DNA of 64,000 bases, taken from assembly GCA_030248195.1 (NCBI GenBank), contig JASAND010004072.1, positions 1 to 64,000 on the forward strand, read 5' to 3'. The notes beneath the pieces are model-generated. The model had not been told where the DNA came from. It saw only the letters and a list, made by a program, of their open reading frames with translations, and did not search any database. The stretch's first letter is position 1. Every line of letters begins with the position of its first letter. Shown one piece after another: positions 12,251-22,397 of the stretch. The DNA comes from Trissonchulus latispiculum (Eukaryota; Nematoda; Enoplea; Enoplida; Ironidae). The translations under genes were made by a program, and so were the position numbers.

Positions 12251-12856
12251 AATTAAATTAACTTTTCAAAGTTTAAGGAAGACCATGTTTGCACACAATC
12301 GCTTGTCGAAAGTCGAGGCCATATTTTCTTTTGTACCAATCTGAAAGTGCTGACATTGACGCTAAGTTCAATGACAACCATTAGGACCTGAAGCTTGGGG
12401 TCCAAATTGAAACTGTTTTGAAAAATTCAAATATTGCACTACGAACACAAACGCAATGCAATGCACTCATACGGACGCTTGTATTTATTTTTTCATTCAA
12501 ATCTGTGAGAAATCTAACTTTTTTAACAATTTAATTTGCCATATTTTGAACATTCGAAATTTTAGTCAAAACGTGCCCAACAGACGCTAAGAGAAAAAGA
12601 GATTTTCTAAATTTCTAAAAAACTCTAAATCTCGAGAGCTCGAGATCGGGGCCTGACCACCGGTTCCAGTTGCATCCCTAGTTTTGAGCGATATATAAAC
12701 AAGTAACAAAAATGCTCCGCACAAAAGAGGATAATATGTGTGTGTTGGCTGTATCGTATATATATATATATCCTTTAAATTCCGGTTGAAGAAGTAAAGA
12801 CAAAAGTTTCATGGGCACGTGACGTTATTTGGCACAGCTAATATTGGTGGATGGTT
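12251..12856. other. Intronic sequence, no gene recognised
   Basis: A/T-rich sequence with a short TA microsatellite at about 12757-12770. No exon was seen. Confidence 0.4.
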
Positions 12857-13975
12857 CCATGTCAAAAGTTGCTCAGCTCACTTAGGGCTTTCATTTGATA
12901 CCAAATTTGACCACTTTTGAAAACTTTCATTTTTGACCGAAAATCGCCTAAGTCCCCACCCCACCCCACCACAGACCTCTACAGCCACTCTAGATACGCA
13001 CTTCTATGACAAAAGTTGCTCAGTTCGATGCGGGCCTTCATTTGACGCGAAATTTGACCACTTTTGAAAATTTAAATTTTTGACCGAAAATCGCCTAAGT
13101 CCCCACCCCACCCCACCACAGCACTCTACAGCCACTTTGAGCAGGCAGTTCTATGACAAAAGTTGCTCAGCTCGCTTAGGGCTTTCATTTGGTACCAAAT
13201 TTGACCACTTTTGAAAACTTTCATTTTTGACCGAAAATCGCCTAAGTCCCCACCCCACCCCACCACAGACCTCTACAGCCACTCTAGATACGCACTTCTA
13301 TGACAAAAGTTGCTCAGTTCGATGCGGGCCTTCATTTGACGCGAAATTTGACCACTTTTGAAAATTAAAATTTTTGACCGAAAATCGCCTAAGTCCCCAC
13401 CCCACCCCACCACAGCACTCTACAGCCACTTTGAGCATGCAGTTCTATGACAAAAGTTGCTCAGCTCGCTCAGGCCTTTCATTTGGTACCAAATTTGACC
13501 ACTTTTGAAAACATTCATTTTTGACCGAAAATCGCCTAAGTCCCCACCCCACCCCACCATAGCACTCTACAGCCACTTTGAGCATGCAGTTCTATGACAA
13601 AAGTTGCTCAGCTCGCTTAGGGCTTTGATTTGGTACCAAATTTGACCACTTTTGAAAACTTTCATTTTTGACCGAAAATCGCATAAGTCCCCACCCCACC
13701 CCACCACAGCACTCTACAGCCACTTTGAGCATGCAGTTCTATGACAAAAGTTGCTCAGCTCGCTTAGGGCTTTCATTTGGTACCAAATTTGACCACTTTT
13801 TAAAACTTTCATTTTTGACCGAAAATCGCCTAAGTCCCCACCCCCACCCCACCACAGCACTCTACAGCCACTTTGAGCATGCAGTTCTATGACAAAAGTT
13901 GCTCAGCTCGCTTAGGCTTTCATTTGGTACCAAATTTGACCACTTGAAAAATTTTATTTTCGACCACTTGACCCC
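12857..13975. repeat. 147-bp tandem satellite (about 7.6 units)
   Basis: The phrase CAAAAGTTGCTCAG recurs at 12863, 13010, 13157, 13304, 13451, 13598, 13745 and 13893. The spacing is 147 bp six times and 148 bp once. Each unit also contains CCGAAAATCGCCTAAGTCCC and CCCCACCCCACCACAG. The array abuts a different 165-bp tandem repeat. The same pair occurs inverted at 56.7-57.6 kb, so both belong to one composite element. Confidence 0.95.
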
Positions 13976-14370
13976 CCACCTGACTTACCCTTCAAACGGC
14001 AAAGTGGAACCAGCCCAGCAAAATAGGTACGTCGGACGGCAAAACGGATACCGGGAATGAGCTGGGCACACCAGAAAAACCCGGTGTAGACAAAGTTTTG
14101 AGAGGCCAGGTAGAGCCTACTATGGACCTCCAGGAAGCGGTTTCCGACATGACCCTCCAGACGGCAAAGTGGAACCAGCACAGCTAAGATGGATGAGTCC
14201 TACGGCAAAAAAGGACACCGAAAATGAGCTGGGCGCACCAGAAACCCCTATAGACAAAGTTTTGAGAGGCCAGGTAAAGCCTACTATGGACCTCCAGGAA
14301 GCGGTTTCCGACTTGACCCTCCCGACGGCAAAAGTGGAACCAGCCCAGCAAGATGGGTGGTTCTGACGGT
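13976..14370. repeat. 165-bp tandem repeat (about 2.4 units)
   Basis: The phrase CGGCAAAGTGGAACCAGC recurs at 13997 and 14162 and, with one extra A, at 14326; the spacing is 164-165 bp. It follows directly on the 147-bp satellite. Inverted copies lie at about 56760-57300. ORFs across it are repeat artefacts. Confidence 0.85.
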
Positions 14371-15037
14371 AAAACTAACTGCGGGAATCGATTCTCCGTG
14401 CCAGAAAACCATTGTATGGAAGATTTGAGCGTTCAAAGTGAAATAGATAGCGAGAAATTTCGATTTTTCATTTTTCGAATTTTCGCTATCTTTGACGGGC
14501 CACTGTGGTCGCTAGGGAAGTGATAGAGAAACGCAACCTGGACCGTTAGTTAGTTCAATATATGTAATTTCTGAATATAAAAAGAAATCAGCTCCAGCTC
14601 GTAACGTTCGACCTGAGCGACGACCACAAAAATGGTCACTTTTCGCTATGAGCCGACTTTGCGGCGCCACTGCGGCGCTAAGGCGCAGCTGCGGCGAAAA
14701 AAATGTTGTTATTATTAATTTCTTTAGTGGTTACTACTAGACCCCATAGCCCTTTAGGTTGGCCCACCGCTGCAGATCACGTGAAAGCGGCGAACATTAT
14801 GTACAATACAACCATCAAATAGGAGAAACCGAAAAAAAAACATCGCCGCCATAACCGGTCCGGGGCGCAACTTTTTAACGGTAAGTGATACGGGGCTGAA
14901 ACTTCACAGACATACTAAACTCGATGTGCTCTACAATTTGCGCATGAAATCTGCGCAGGATCTGCGCAGGATTTTGCGCAGCTTCTGCGCAGCTTATTTT
15001 ACACTGTCTCCAGCCACTTTTCACACATATTATATAT

Positions 15038-15059
15038 AGGGGTCGCTGCCGCGACCCCT
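15038..15059. repeat. Perfect 9-bp stem hairpin at the element end
   Basis: AGGGGTCGC and GCGACCCCT flank a 4-base loop. The same hairpin, with one loop difference, ends the second copy at 56061-56082. Confidence 0.85.
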
Positions 15060-15360
15060 ATGATATCTTTACTATTGTAGAGGGAGAATTTTCGATTTTT
15101 CGAAAATTTTGAAAAATTTTCTGAAAATTTCCTTTTTAACGCTAATGTCTTGTCAAAAAAGGTTAACCGGGACTTTTGCAAACTCTGAAAAGACATGAAA
15201 AACCTGTTTAGGTTTGGTTTAAACCTTTACCTCGGAGTTTGCCTAACTCCGTAAACTCACAAGAGTGTGTACATAAAAAAAGTTGCTGGGAGTTTGCTTG
15301 TGACAAGAATTAATGAGAAAGTCATGTACCACCGAACGTCTAAAAAATTGGGACATTCGG

Positions 15361-15406
15361 ACCTCCGGTGGGAGTCGAACCCACGACATTTTGCGCAATA
15401 GGCAAA
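15361..15406 (-). repeat. 3' half of a tRNA-like sequence (SINE head or tRNA relic)
   Basis: Read on the - strand, it has a 5-bp anticodon stem (TTTGC/GCAAA) with 7-base loop CTATTGC, a 5-base variable loop, a perfect T-arm GTGGG-TTCGACT-CCCAC (B box GGTTCGACTCC) and an acceptor strand CGGAGGT. The 5' acceptor strand and D arm are missing; that side runs into CCCTATATTT repeats. It cannot be a functional tRNA as it stands and is most likely a truncated SINE. Confidence 0.6.
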
Positions 15407-15798
15407 TGCTTAAGTGTCCCTATATTTAGCCCCTATATTTTATTGGTAAAATCCCTATATTTTGCCCTATTTTCAAATTTTCATCGGTTGAGGCACTGGA
15501 TTGTGAAAAGCATTGTAAACAGTTAATGCATTGATGAAAATATTCGGCACCGTCGACTCTGTCTAATATATAGAATTTTGGAAATATTTAAATTTTGAAT
15601 CCCTGTAGTTTCAATTATTCTTTGCTAATGTGGACCTACTTTTTGTGGCTGGAGGAGTCGGAGCTGCGGGAATTAAGGTAGTAGGTTTAAGGTTTAGGTT
15701 TATTGCCAGCACAATCCACATCTTTACGGCAACAATTAAAGCAATTACAACAATATAGGGCTAGCAATAATAAGGCCGAGAGAACCATTATCTGGCTA

Positions 15799-16146
15799 CT
15801 AATGCCCGGCCTTCAAGAAATTTCTGAAAACAAACATCTTGCAAATTTCTTTTAAAGTATCGGAATTTAGACTGCTAATAACAAAATTTGGCAGTGAGTT
15901 CCAAATTGGAACAACTCGTAAAGTAAAAAAGTTTTTTCTTACATCCAAACGGCATCTTATAAAAAGTTTCATATTATGGCCCCTTACCATATAATCTGTG
16001 TGAAAAGCAAAAAAGATATCTGAAAATACGTCTAACTCATTATTAAGTATCTTGAAAACTAGAATAAGGTCCCTTATAATTCTGCGTTCTTCCAAGGTAG
16101 TCGTATGAAGCCGTTCCTGTCTAGCCGGATAAGGAACTGCAGACAT
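15799..16146 (-). pseudogene. LINE reverse-transcriptase C-terminal fragment
   Basis: A 115-residue open stretch with the conserved C-terminal pattern of CR1/L2/Jockey-type ORF2 proteins: LEERRIIRDLILVFKIL, RGHNMKL, RLDVRKNFFTLRVV, WNSLP. It is the downstream end of the fragmented LINE. Upstream residues (YVRPKL and following) continue to about 16340, with a frame break. No promoter or intact partner domain remains. Confidence 0.8.
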
Positions 16147-16352
16147 TCCCGCCCGGTAACAGTTTTGTTAATTGTCGTTGGACATTCTCTATTATATCAA
16201 TGTCTTCCAAGTAATGAGGATTCCAAATTTCAGAGGCATACTCTTAACTTTGGACGAACATATGTGTTAAAAATTTTTATCAAAGATTTAGGTTCCCTAG
16301 AAACAAAACTTTTAAATATTCAATTCACGAGACTATTTCCATCAGCAGCTAT

Positions 16353-16746
16353 CTGGCTTTTTCCTAGGCAAAAATTTCTGGGGGGGAAGTCTGGGGGGCG
16401 GTCCCCCCCCAGGTCTGGGGGGGGGGAGAAAATTTTTTCAAAAAATGCCTAAAAATAGCTATTTTTTGCTGCTAAGCCAAAAAATTAACTATTTTTAACT
16501 TAAATTTAAGCTTAAAATAGCTAAAAAATGCTTAAAAATGTCTAAAAATCCGGCGAAGCCGGAAAATTTTTTCAAAATTTACCCTCAAAACCCTATTTTT
16601 CCGGGCACTTAAAAGTTCTGGGGGGGAAGGCCCGAATCCTGGGGGGCGACGATTCTGGGGGGGCGACCCAAGTCTGGGGGGGGGGGGAAACGAAATTCGG
16701 GGGGGCGGGGCGCCCCCCAACCCCCCCCCCTGTAGGAAAAAGCCAG
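16353..16746. mobile_element. MITE with G-run ends inserted in the LINE, 5-bp target duplication
   Basis: The TIR is CTGGCTTTTTCCTA on the left and TAGGAAAAAGCCAG on the right. The perfect 5-bp duplication is GCTAT (16348-16352 and 16747-16751). G runs sit inside both ends and a CCGGCGAAGCCGG palindrome near 16549. LINE sequence resumes on both sides, so the MITE is the younger insertion. Confidence 0.85.
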
Positions 16747-16938
16747 GCTATTTTTGAGCAATGAATGTGGCTTTTTAAGTAGAAGTCACTATCACACCCA
16801 AATCTCTGATGGTATTTACTTTACTTTACTTAGCGGTTCATTGTTAAGAAAATATTGAGTATATACCTGGATTTTGCCTTCCATTAATGTAACACAGAAC
16901 ATTTTTGCAATCTACTTGTAGTTGCTTGGTATAGAACC

Positions 16939-17128
16939 AGGGGTGCGTTTCACAAAGGGCTTGTAAACTTCCGAGCTTGGAAAATTTGGTGTCTATGAGC
17001 TCTGAAACTTACAAGTGTTTCACAAAAATTAATTTATTTTACGAGCTCGTAAAGTCGGCTTGTAACTTCCAAGTGGTATGGAGCACTTGGAAATGTTACA
17101 AACAGTGTTATTTGACGCCGCATTCGGC
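16939..17128. mobile_element. Possible left end of a further hAT-like insertion
   Basis: LINE homology on the - strand stops near 16938 and CAGGGGTGCGTTTCACAAAG begins, a CAGGGG-type hAT-like end. The sequence then repeats TTACAAG/CTTGTAA phrases. A matching right end was not located before the TTAA element at 17129. Confidence 0.35.
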
Positions 17129-18118
17129 TTAAGGTGGTGATTCCTTTTGGGCACATATTGTTGGTTGGCGGCGTAAATCAAGATGAAATTTGACGAAACT
17201 TTCCGAAATACGTTCTTTTAGCGTTTTAACACCGTCCGAGCAATCCCGATTCAAAAATTCGAGATTTCCGGTCAGGACGGTTTTTCCCAATTTCTGAAAG
17301 TTTGGCAGCAGCTATACAGTCATGACTATATTCATTCGAAAGATCTCGTTGAGCTTCATATTTTTGATTTCTAAAGCAACGTTCTAGCTTTTCTCTACCG
17401 TGAGTTATAGTCGATTTTCTTGTTTTGGCGCTGGAAACTTGTCATTTTTGCAGAAATCAAATAATCCATTATTTCTTGAACTATGCAAGCCGTAAAATCT
17501 ACCTAAGGGCGTCGATTTGAAGGTCGCATAGGGACAAATTATCCGACGCATGATCGTCTTCCAACAGCCATCCAGTAGGCTGCTATCATAAAAAATGTAG
17601 TTTTTGCAAAAACACGACCAATTTTTTTTCAAAGATTGTGGAGCACTCACCATGCAAGTTGGAGGGCTGATACTGAACAGATGTGTTCTGCACAAATATA
17701 CCCAGGGACGATTTTTTAGTTTCCCCGATTACTGCTTTCTAGCTAAAGTAATCGCTTGACAAATTGGAAAAAAGTAGGCAAAATACAGGTTACGCACACA
17801 TTTCAGCTTATTTCTCTATAACGAAGAGCGATTTCACAAAAAATAAAAAATCGTCCCCAGCTATTTGATGGAGGCATCGAATGATATAACCGATGTCTCG
17901 CGAAAAAATTTACTTGAGCCTGCAAAAAATCTGGAAAATTATACTTCTTCTAAAATGTGGTAAAAATATTTTTGAAAAGCAACATTAGTTTCATTTTATG
18001 CATTAAAAAGAGAAAATGTCAAGCTACATTTTGATATAAAAATGGCTTCTTGACTCCAAGTAACGAATGAATAATAACGGTGCAAACTTTATGTGACCAA
18101 AGGGAATCACCACCTTAA
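17129..18118. mobile_element. TTAA-flanked MITE with GGTGGTGATTCC ends
   Basis: The ends are TTAAGGTGGTGATTCC (17129) and GGAATCACCACCTTAA (ending 18118), a 16-bp perfect inverted repeat that includes the TTAA target site. The roughly 0.98-kb interior has no intact ORF. The TTAA specificity suggests mobilisation by a piggyBac-like (or Kolobok-like) transposase. It sits inside the LINE territory. Confidence 0.8.
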
Positions 18119-18504
18119 ATTGCAATCACTTCGTGCTTACTGCATTTTAAACTAAGTAACTAACTTAAAACCAACTAATTTAACTAAAAATTAAGCTTTT
18201 ATATTTTTAAAAATCATGATTGAAAAACTATTAGTTCATACTTTTGTTGATTTTTAAAGTTGCTTCAGTCTGAAAACCTAAATGCCTACGTCAAGATTGA
18301 GACTTTTTACTGAAAACTAAGAAAATTAAGCTTTCATAACGTGATCATTCTGTTTATAACTTAAGTTTCATTCGTTTTCGATTTATCCGAAAATGCAGAA
18401 AATATATAAACATTATAAACGCTTCAAACCTCCGTTGACTAAAGCTTTCTTTCTCATTAGCCTATAATTCTACCTACGAGGACGTTTTGCCTGAGAATCG
18501 CAAG
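18119..18504. other. Intronic A/T-rich sequence, nothing recognised
   Basis: Low-complexity A/T-rich sequence between two mobile-element relics, probably residue of an older insertion. Confidence 0.35.
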
Positions 18505-19060
18505 AAGACATAACTAAAGTCTGACCAAAAAATGTAGAAAGCGAAATTGTTTTCTTTATATCTCAAAAACGCTTCAAGATAGCTACCACAAAGTATATAT
18601 TTTCTGAACCGGACTGATGAGATCTTTCTTTTCGTGAAAAAATTGTTTGAAATTTCCCGTGCGATTTCAAAGGGCGCCGCTTTTATATGTACAGAAGGAT
18701 TGGTACATGGTACTGCCGCGATTTTTTCACGAAAATTTTCCCCTTGTATGAAAGTGCTACACACCAAATTTCAACTTTTTTGGCTGAAAATTTGCGTGAG
18801 TTATTCAATTTTTTAGATTTTCAAAATCCTTTGATCTTTGCCGCTTTCTCGACTTTGACTGGTTATTACTCGCGACTCGCTCAACGGAAAAAATTCTCGA
18901 TTAGATTTTCAGGACCGCCTAGGCGTCCGCTTTCACCCGATATATGTGAGATTTCAAAATTTGAAAGTCGATTTTTTCGAAAAATACCACTTTTTGACCC
19001 AAAATTTCGACATAGCGAGTCTAGCAAAAGTGAGTAAAAATTACATAATCATAAAGTCCT
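18505..19060. mobile_element. Half-copy of the long foldback family
   Basis: It begins CTAAAGTCTGACCAAAAAATG and shares TTACTCGCGACTCGCTCAACGG, GGACCGCCTAGGC and ACATAATCATAAA with the arm at 5480-5700. Only one arm is present. It lies between two segments of the LINE. Confidence 0.6.
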
Positions 19061-19411
19061 CCAACCATATTAAAACTATTTGGAATATATACCCGACGAC
19101 CTAACTTTAGTTAACAGTTTCGAATGAGATACACTGTCAAAGCTTTATCTATGTCTATATCCACAACGTCTAGAAACTTTCCTTCATCCAAACTTCTGGT
19201 CCAATCTTCAAAATAATTTAATAATTGCACAACGGTTGAACCTCTCAAAAAACCGAACTGATTTTTAGATATGAACTGATTTAATTTTCGGAAAGATTTT
19301 AAGCAATCCCGTAATATTGCTTCCATGTATATATATATACTTACTACAAGCGCACAAAAGACTTATCGAACGATATTTTTGGCATGGACGCGATTTCCAT
19401 TTTGAAAACAG

Positions 19412-19796
19412 CAGGGTTGGGCGAGACCGAGATTTCACCGAGACCGAGAACGAGACCGAGACCAGGGTACCGAGACCGAGACTAGCCAAGTCTCGGCTTT
19501 TGGGCGAGACCGAGACCGAGACTAGCCAAGTCTCGGCTTTTGAGCGAGACCGAGACCGAGACTAGCAATTTTTAGCTTAAACTTAATTTTTTCCTGTTTT
19601 TGATGCTTAGGCCCAGTATTAGGGACTTTAACCCAAACATACGGTTTTCGGACATCGTCAGTTAATTTTCTTTACATTGATTTAAAATTTTCGCTGAAAT
19701 TTGATGTTTTCAAAAAAATTCCAGTCTCGGTCCCAGACCGAGACTTTTGGATGAGCGAGACCGAGACCGAGAGGCGAGACTCCCATCCCAACCCTG
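19412..19796. mobile_element. hAT-type MITE with CGAGAC repeats, inserted in LINE RT
   Basis: The ends are CAGGGTTGGG and CCCAACCCTG, flanked by the perfect 8-bp duplication GAAAACAG (19404-19411 and 19797-19804). Dense tandem CGAGAC/GAGACC units lie inside both ends (about 19421-19565 and 19724-19783). LINE reverse-transcriptase sequence continues on both sides, so the insertion post-dates the LINE. Confidence 0.88.
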
Positions 19797-20689
19797 GAAA
19801 ACAGGAATATTTTTTGCAATTTTCCATTAGTCGGTATTTTTCCTGTAATAATATAAGACACTCTGTAAATTTTGGCTAATGGTTTACAAATAGAAACAGC
19901 AATATTTCTAAGAAAAAATTGAGGTATCCCATCGCAACCAAAACAGTTCTTACTTTTGCTCTTACGAATGTATATATAATTCTTAAACTGATTGTTCCGA
20001 GAAATTTGGCTTTGGAAAGGAGAATTTGTTGTTGAACCATGTTTGATCCGATAGCGACTTTCCATCATCAGTAACAGACACGGATTTAAAATAATCGTTT
20101 AAAATTTCTGCATTTTGGCTATCGACTGTTGTAATTTCAGCATTTACTGTTTCCAAACAAGGTATCTACTCGACACTGCATTTTTGATTAAGAAAATTCC
20201 AGATATATACTACATTATTGTTCGAGCTTAAAATATTTTGCTCTCTACGGAAAACGTCAGCTCGGCGACATTTTCTGGCAAGATTGCAGCAATTCTTCCA
20301 CAGTTTCCGATTTTGGTCTGTGTGTAGATTTCTATATAATTTGTGCGCTCTTTGCTGCTTACGGAATGCTGTACGTATTGCAGCTGACCAGATCTTAACA
20401 GAACCTGAGTCACGGAATAAGTGGGAAGTTCCTCAAATTTGATATTGGCTGTAATGCTGTATACGAAAATCCGAATTGGGGTTTTTGTAAGCGAAACAAT
20501 GAGGCGGGACTGAAAAATAGTGGATGGAAAAATGACCTGAAAAACTGTAGAAACAGCCGATTGTTGGCGCATACTGCTATAACTAACCTAAAATGTGTTT
20601 AAACATTCAGTTTTAGTATCAAATAAATGGAGACGGTTTGAAAATTTTGACCAAAAATTCTTAAAATTTGGCAATTTCTGGACAAATCA

Positions 20690-21141
20690 AGGTGAGGGGG
20701 AAAGCCCAAAAAGTGGGGGTGGAGTCAAGTGGAGGCGCCCCACCACCAGGGTATTTTTTACGGGGGGGGGGCCCCGAAATTGATCCCCCCCCCCCCCGAA
20801 AATGCCTTCCCCTCCCCGAAATCGCCCCCTCCCGGGATTTTTGCTTCCCCCCCGGGATTTTTTGGGTGCCCAAATTTTTGCCAAAATAGGCAAATTTTCA
20901 AAAAATTTTCGGCCGCGTCGAATATTTTTTCGTAAAAATAGCTATTTTTAGCTTAAATTCTGGCATTTTTGAGAACTTTTAGCGTTTCACCATGCAAAAT
21001 ACGCCAAAAAATACCATTTTTTGGCTCATTTATGCAAAAAATCTTCCCCCCCCCCCGAAAATTTCTTCCCCCGCCCGAAAAAATCCCTAAAAAATACCCT
21101 GACCACACGCCCTCCCCCCCCCCCCCAGTAGAAAAGCCCAG
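20690..21141. mobile_element. G-run MITE relative, left end unresolved
   Basis: The right end CCCCAGTAGAAAAGCCCAG matches the inward CTGGGCTT ends of the element at 3856. Long G/C runs (20760-20800, 21046-21056, 21112-21126) are present, and CGGCCGCGTCG near 20910 replaces the usual central palindrome. The left end and duplication were not identified. Confidence 0.5.
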
Positions 21142-21208
21142 CCGATGCCGAATCTGTGATGCCCATTTTGCTAACATTGGATGTTATTGATAATCTATTT
21201 TATTTCAG

Positions 21209-21834
21209 CTGATTCTGTGGAGAATGTGGTTCTGGATACCTCAACATCGAATCCAGCAACACCAGTACAGTCAACTCCGAAATCGTGCAGCTCTGTCCTC
21301 ACTGCACCATCACTGCCTGTAGAAATGTCACCAATCCCTGGTCCTGGCGACTCTGCTGTGGCCCAAGAAACTACTCGAGCCCGTCGCAGACTGGAACTTT
21401 CTGCTCAGTCTGAACATAGCTCGACACTGCAGTCATCATCTGAGTCTACAGATACGGTTCCCGGTGCCAAAACCCCCAAAACCAGAAGTGTTGGCAACGG
21501 GCCAACTGGCCGTCCTAGAGGCTATTTTTCCTTGGGTACTGTCTACGGACGTCTCTTTCCCCAGTCCGAGCCTAACTTTCACTGCGCTGAAGACGATGCC
21601 CTGGCACTGATGCGAATTTGTCGCAGCCAACCGCAGCGATTTTGGGACTGGGCTGTGGAGAACGGTGTCTGTCTCAGTCAAATAGAACCGCGATACATTC
21701 CCCGAGATGCCGTTAACACCGCTACCTCAGATAATGCTGAGACGGATGCCTTAGCTTTAGATGCAACTGATGATTCTGGGTTCAACGATTCTTCCTCTGG
21801 TTTGGTTTCTGAGCCTGCTGAAAGAATGGGATAG
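21209..21834 (+). CDS. TREX-like 3'-5' exonuclease, terminal exon
   Basis: C-terminal exon of the TREX-type exonuclease. After about 100 Ser/Thr/Pro-rich residues the fold resumes with YFSLGTVYGRL. This is followed by the ExoIII active-site motif HCAEDDA, with His at 21580-21582 and the metal-ligand Asp at 21595-21597, then LMRICRSQPQRFWDW and IEPRY. Human TREX1 has SLGSIYTRLYG, HTAEGDV and IRPMYG in the same order. The acidic residue before the final Asp is unusual, since TREX proteins normally have Gly there. The Ser-rich insert replaces a short loop of the human protein. The tail after IEPRY is 40 mostly polar residues with no membrane anchor, unlike TREX1. The first two bases complete a codon from the exon at 3414. 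The stop is TAG. Confidence 0.82.
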
Positions 21835-22391
21835 ACTGAGGTTTTATGCTTATAGACTTTGTGTTGGTTTATGTAGTCTTGCCTTTGTTGTGTTATTTTG
21901 TTGATGAAAACTTTGTACTTTAGTGTATCATTGTGTAGTCAGTTTTGTAGCTAATGTTTTAGACCCAAACTTGGACTCATTTTGCTGCCTTTTGTAATTT
22001 GATATACATACTTGTTTCTACTTGGCAGTCCTTTTGTATGTTTAATTTATGTATACCTATTAATAAGTATGTTTTGGTGTGTTTTATTATTTTTAATAAT
22101 ATTTACAAGTTGCATCTATCGTATCCAGACACTTATCGTTATGACTCATTCACTTGTTACCTAATTCTATTAACATAACATAACAATTCTGTTTGTTATG
22201 TTTGTTTAATTGTTATACTTTATTTGTGTCCACTGTTTTTGTGCCAATAAGGAGGCTAGTAATTTCCGCTGTAATCTTAGAAATGTTGTTTATGCTTCGC
22301 TCGCTGTAGTTTGTATTGTTTTTGTTCTTTTTAAAGTTGTATGTCGGATCCTTAATTTTAAGTTCCATTAACAACTAAATCAAAGGTAATG

Positions 22392-22397
22392 AATAAA
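22392..22397 (+). terminator. Poly(A) signal AATAAA of the TREX-like gene
   Basis: First canonical AATAAA downstream of the TREX-like stop codon; it would give a 3' UTR of about 0.58 kb. Confidence 0.6.

Larger units (their letters stand above)
12857..15066. mobile_element. Composite two-satellite element ending in a hairpin (copy 1)
   Basis: In order it contains the 147-bp satellite, the 165-bp repeat, about 500 bp of unique sequence, a TGCGCAG-rich stretch (14940-14995), and a perfect hairpin AGGGGTCGC-TGCC-GCGACCCCT (15038-15059) followed by ATGATA. Copy 2 (56055-57590) has the same modules in the opposite orientation, and similarity stops just past the hairpin. A hairpin near one end and internal tandem repeats fit a non-autonomous Helitron/Helentron-like element, but no terminal signature was proved. 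The left boundary is approximate. Confidence 0.6.
15690..20590 (-). mobile_element. Non-LTR retrotransposon (LINE, CR1/L2/Jockey-like), fragmented
   Basis: Reading right to left on the - strand, pieces follow the order of one LINE ORF2: a pre-RT segment (about 20450-20070), RT residues GCDGIPQFFL and KIPTNGK (about 19950-19815), RT core KYRSISLLC and QFGFLRGS (about 19370-19200), the post-RT segment with IRDLGVIVTS (about 16815-16785), and the C-terminal domain with YVRPKL, RLDVRKNFF and WNSLP (16300-15799). It is broken by frameshifts, stops and at least four insertions, so it is dead. The 3' end is near 15690, in an AAACCTAAACCTTAAACC-type tail. Confidence 0.8.
3593..21208 (+). other. 17.6-kb intron of the TREX-like gene
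   Basis: The interval between the two TREX-like exons starts with GTGAGAG and ends with TATTTCAG. It is almost entirely mobile-element sequence, annotated separately: a 5-bp-TSD MITE, a long foldback, GA microsatellite, piggyBac-type element, two-satellite composite, a fragmented LINE on the - strand, hAT and TTAA elements. The phase of the flanking exons agrees, so no additional exon is required. Confidence 0.65.

Noticed and set aside
12857..14370. CRISPR-like regular repeats
   Set aside because: Units are directly adjacent tandem satellite repeats without unique spacers, in animal DNA.
15361..15406. Functional tRNA gene
   Set aside because: The 5' acceptor strand and D arm are missing, so it is kept only as a tRNA-derived relic.
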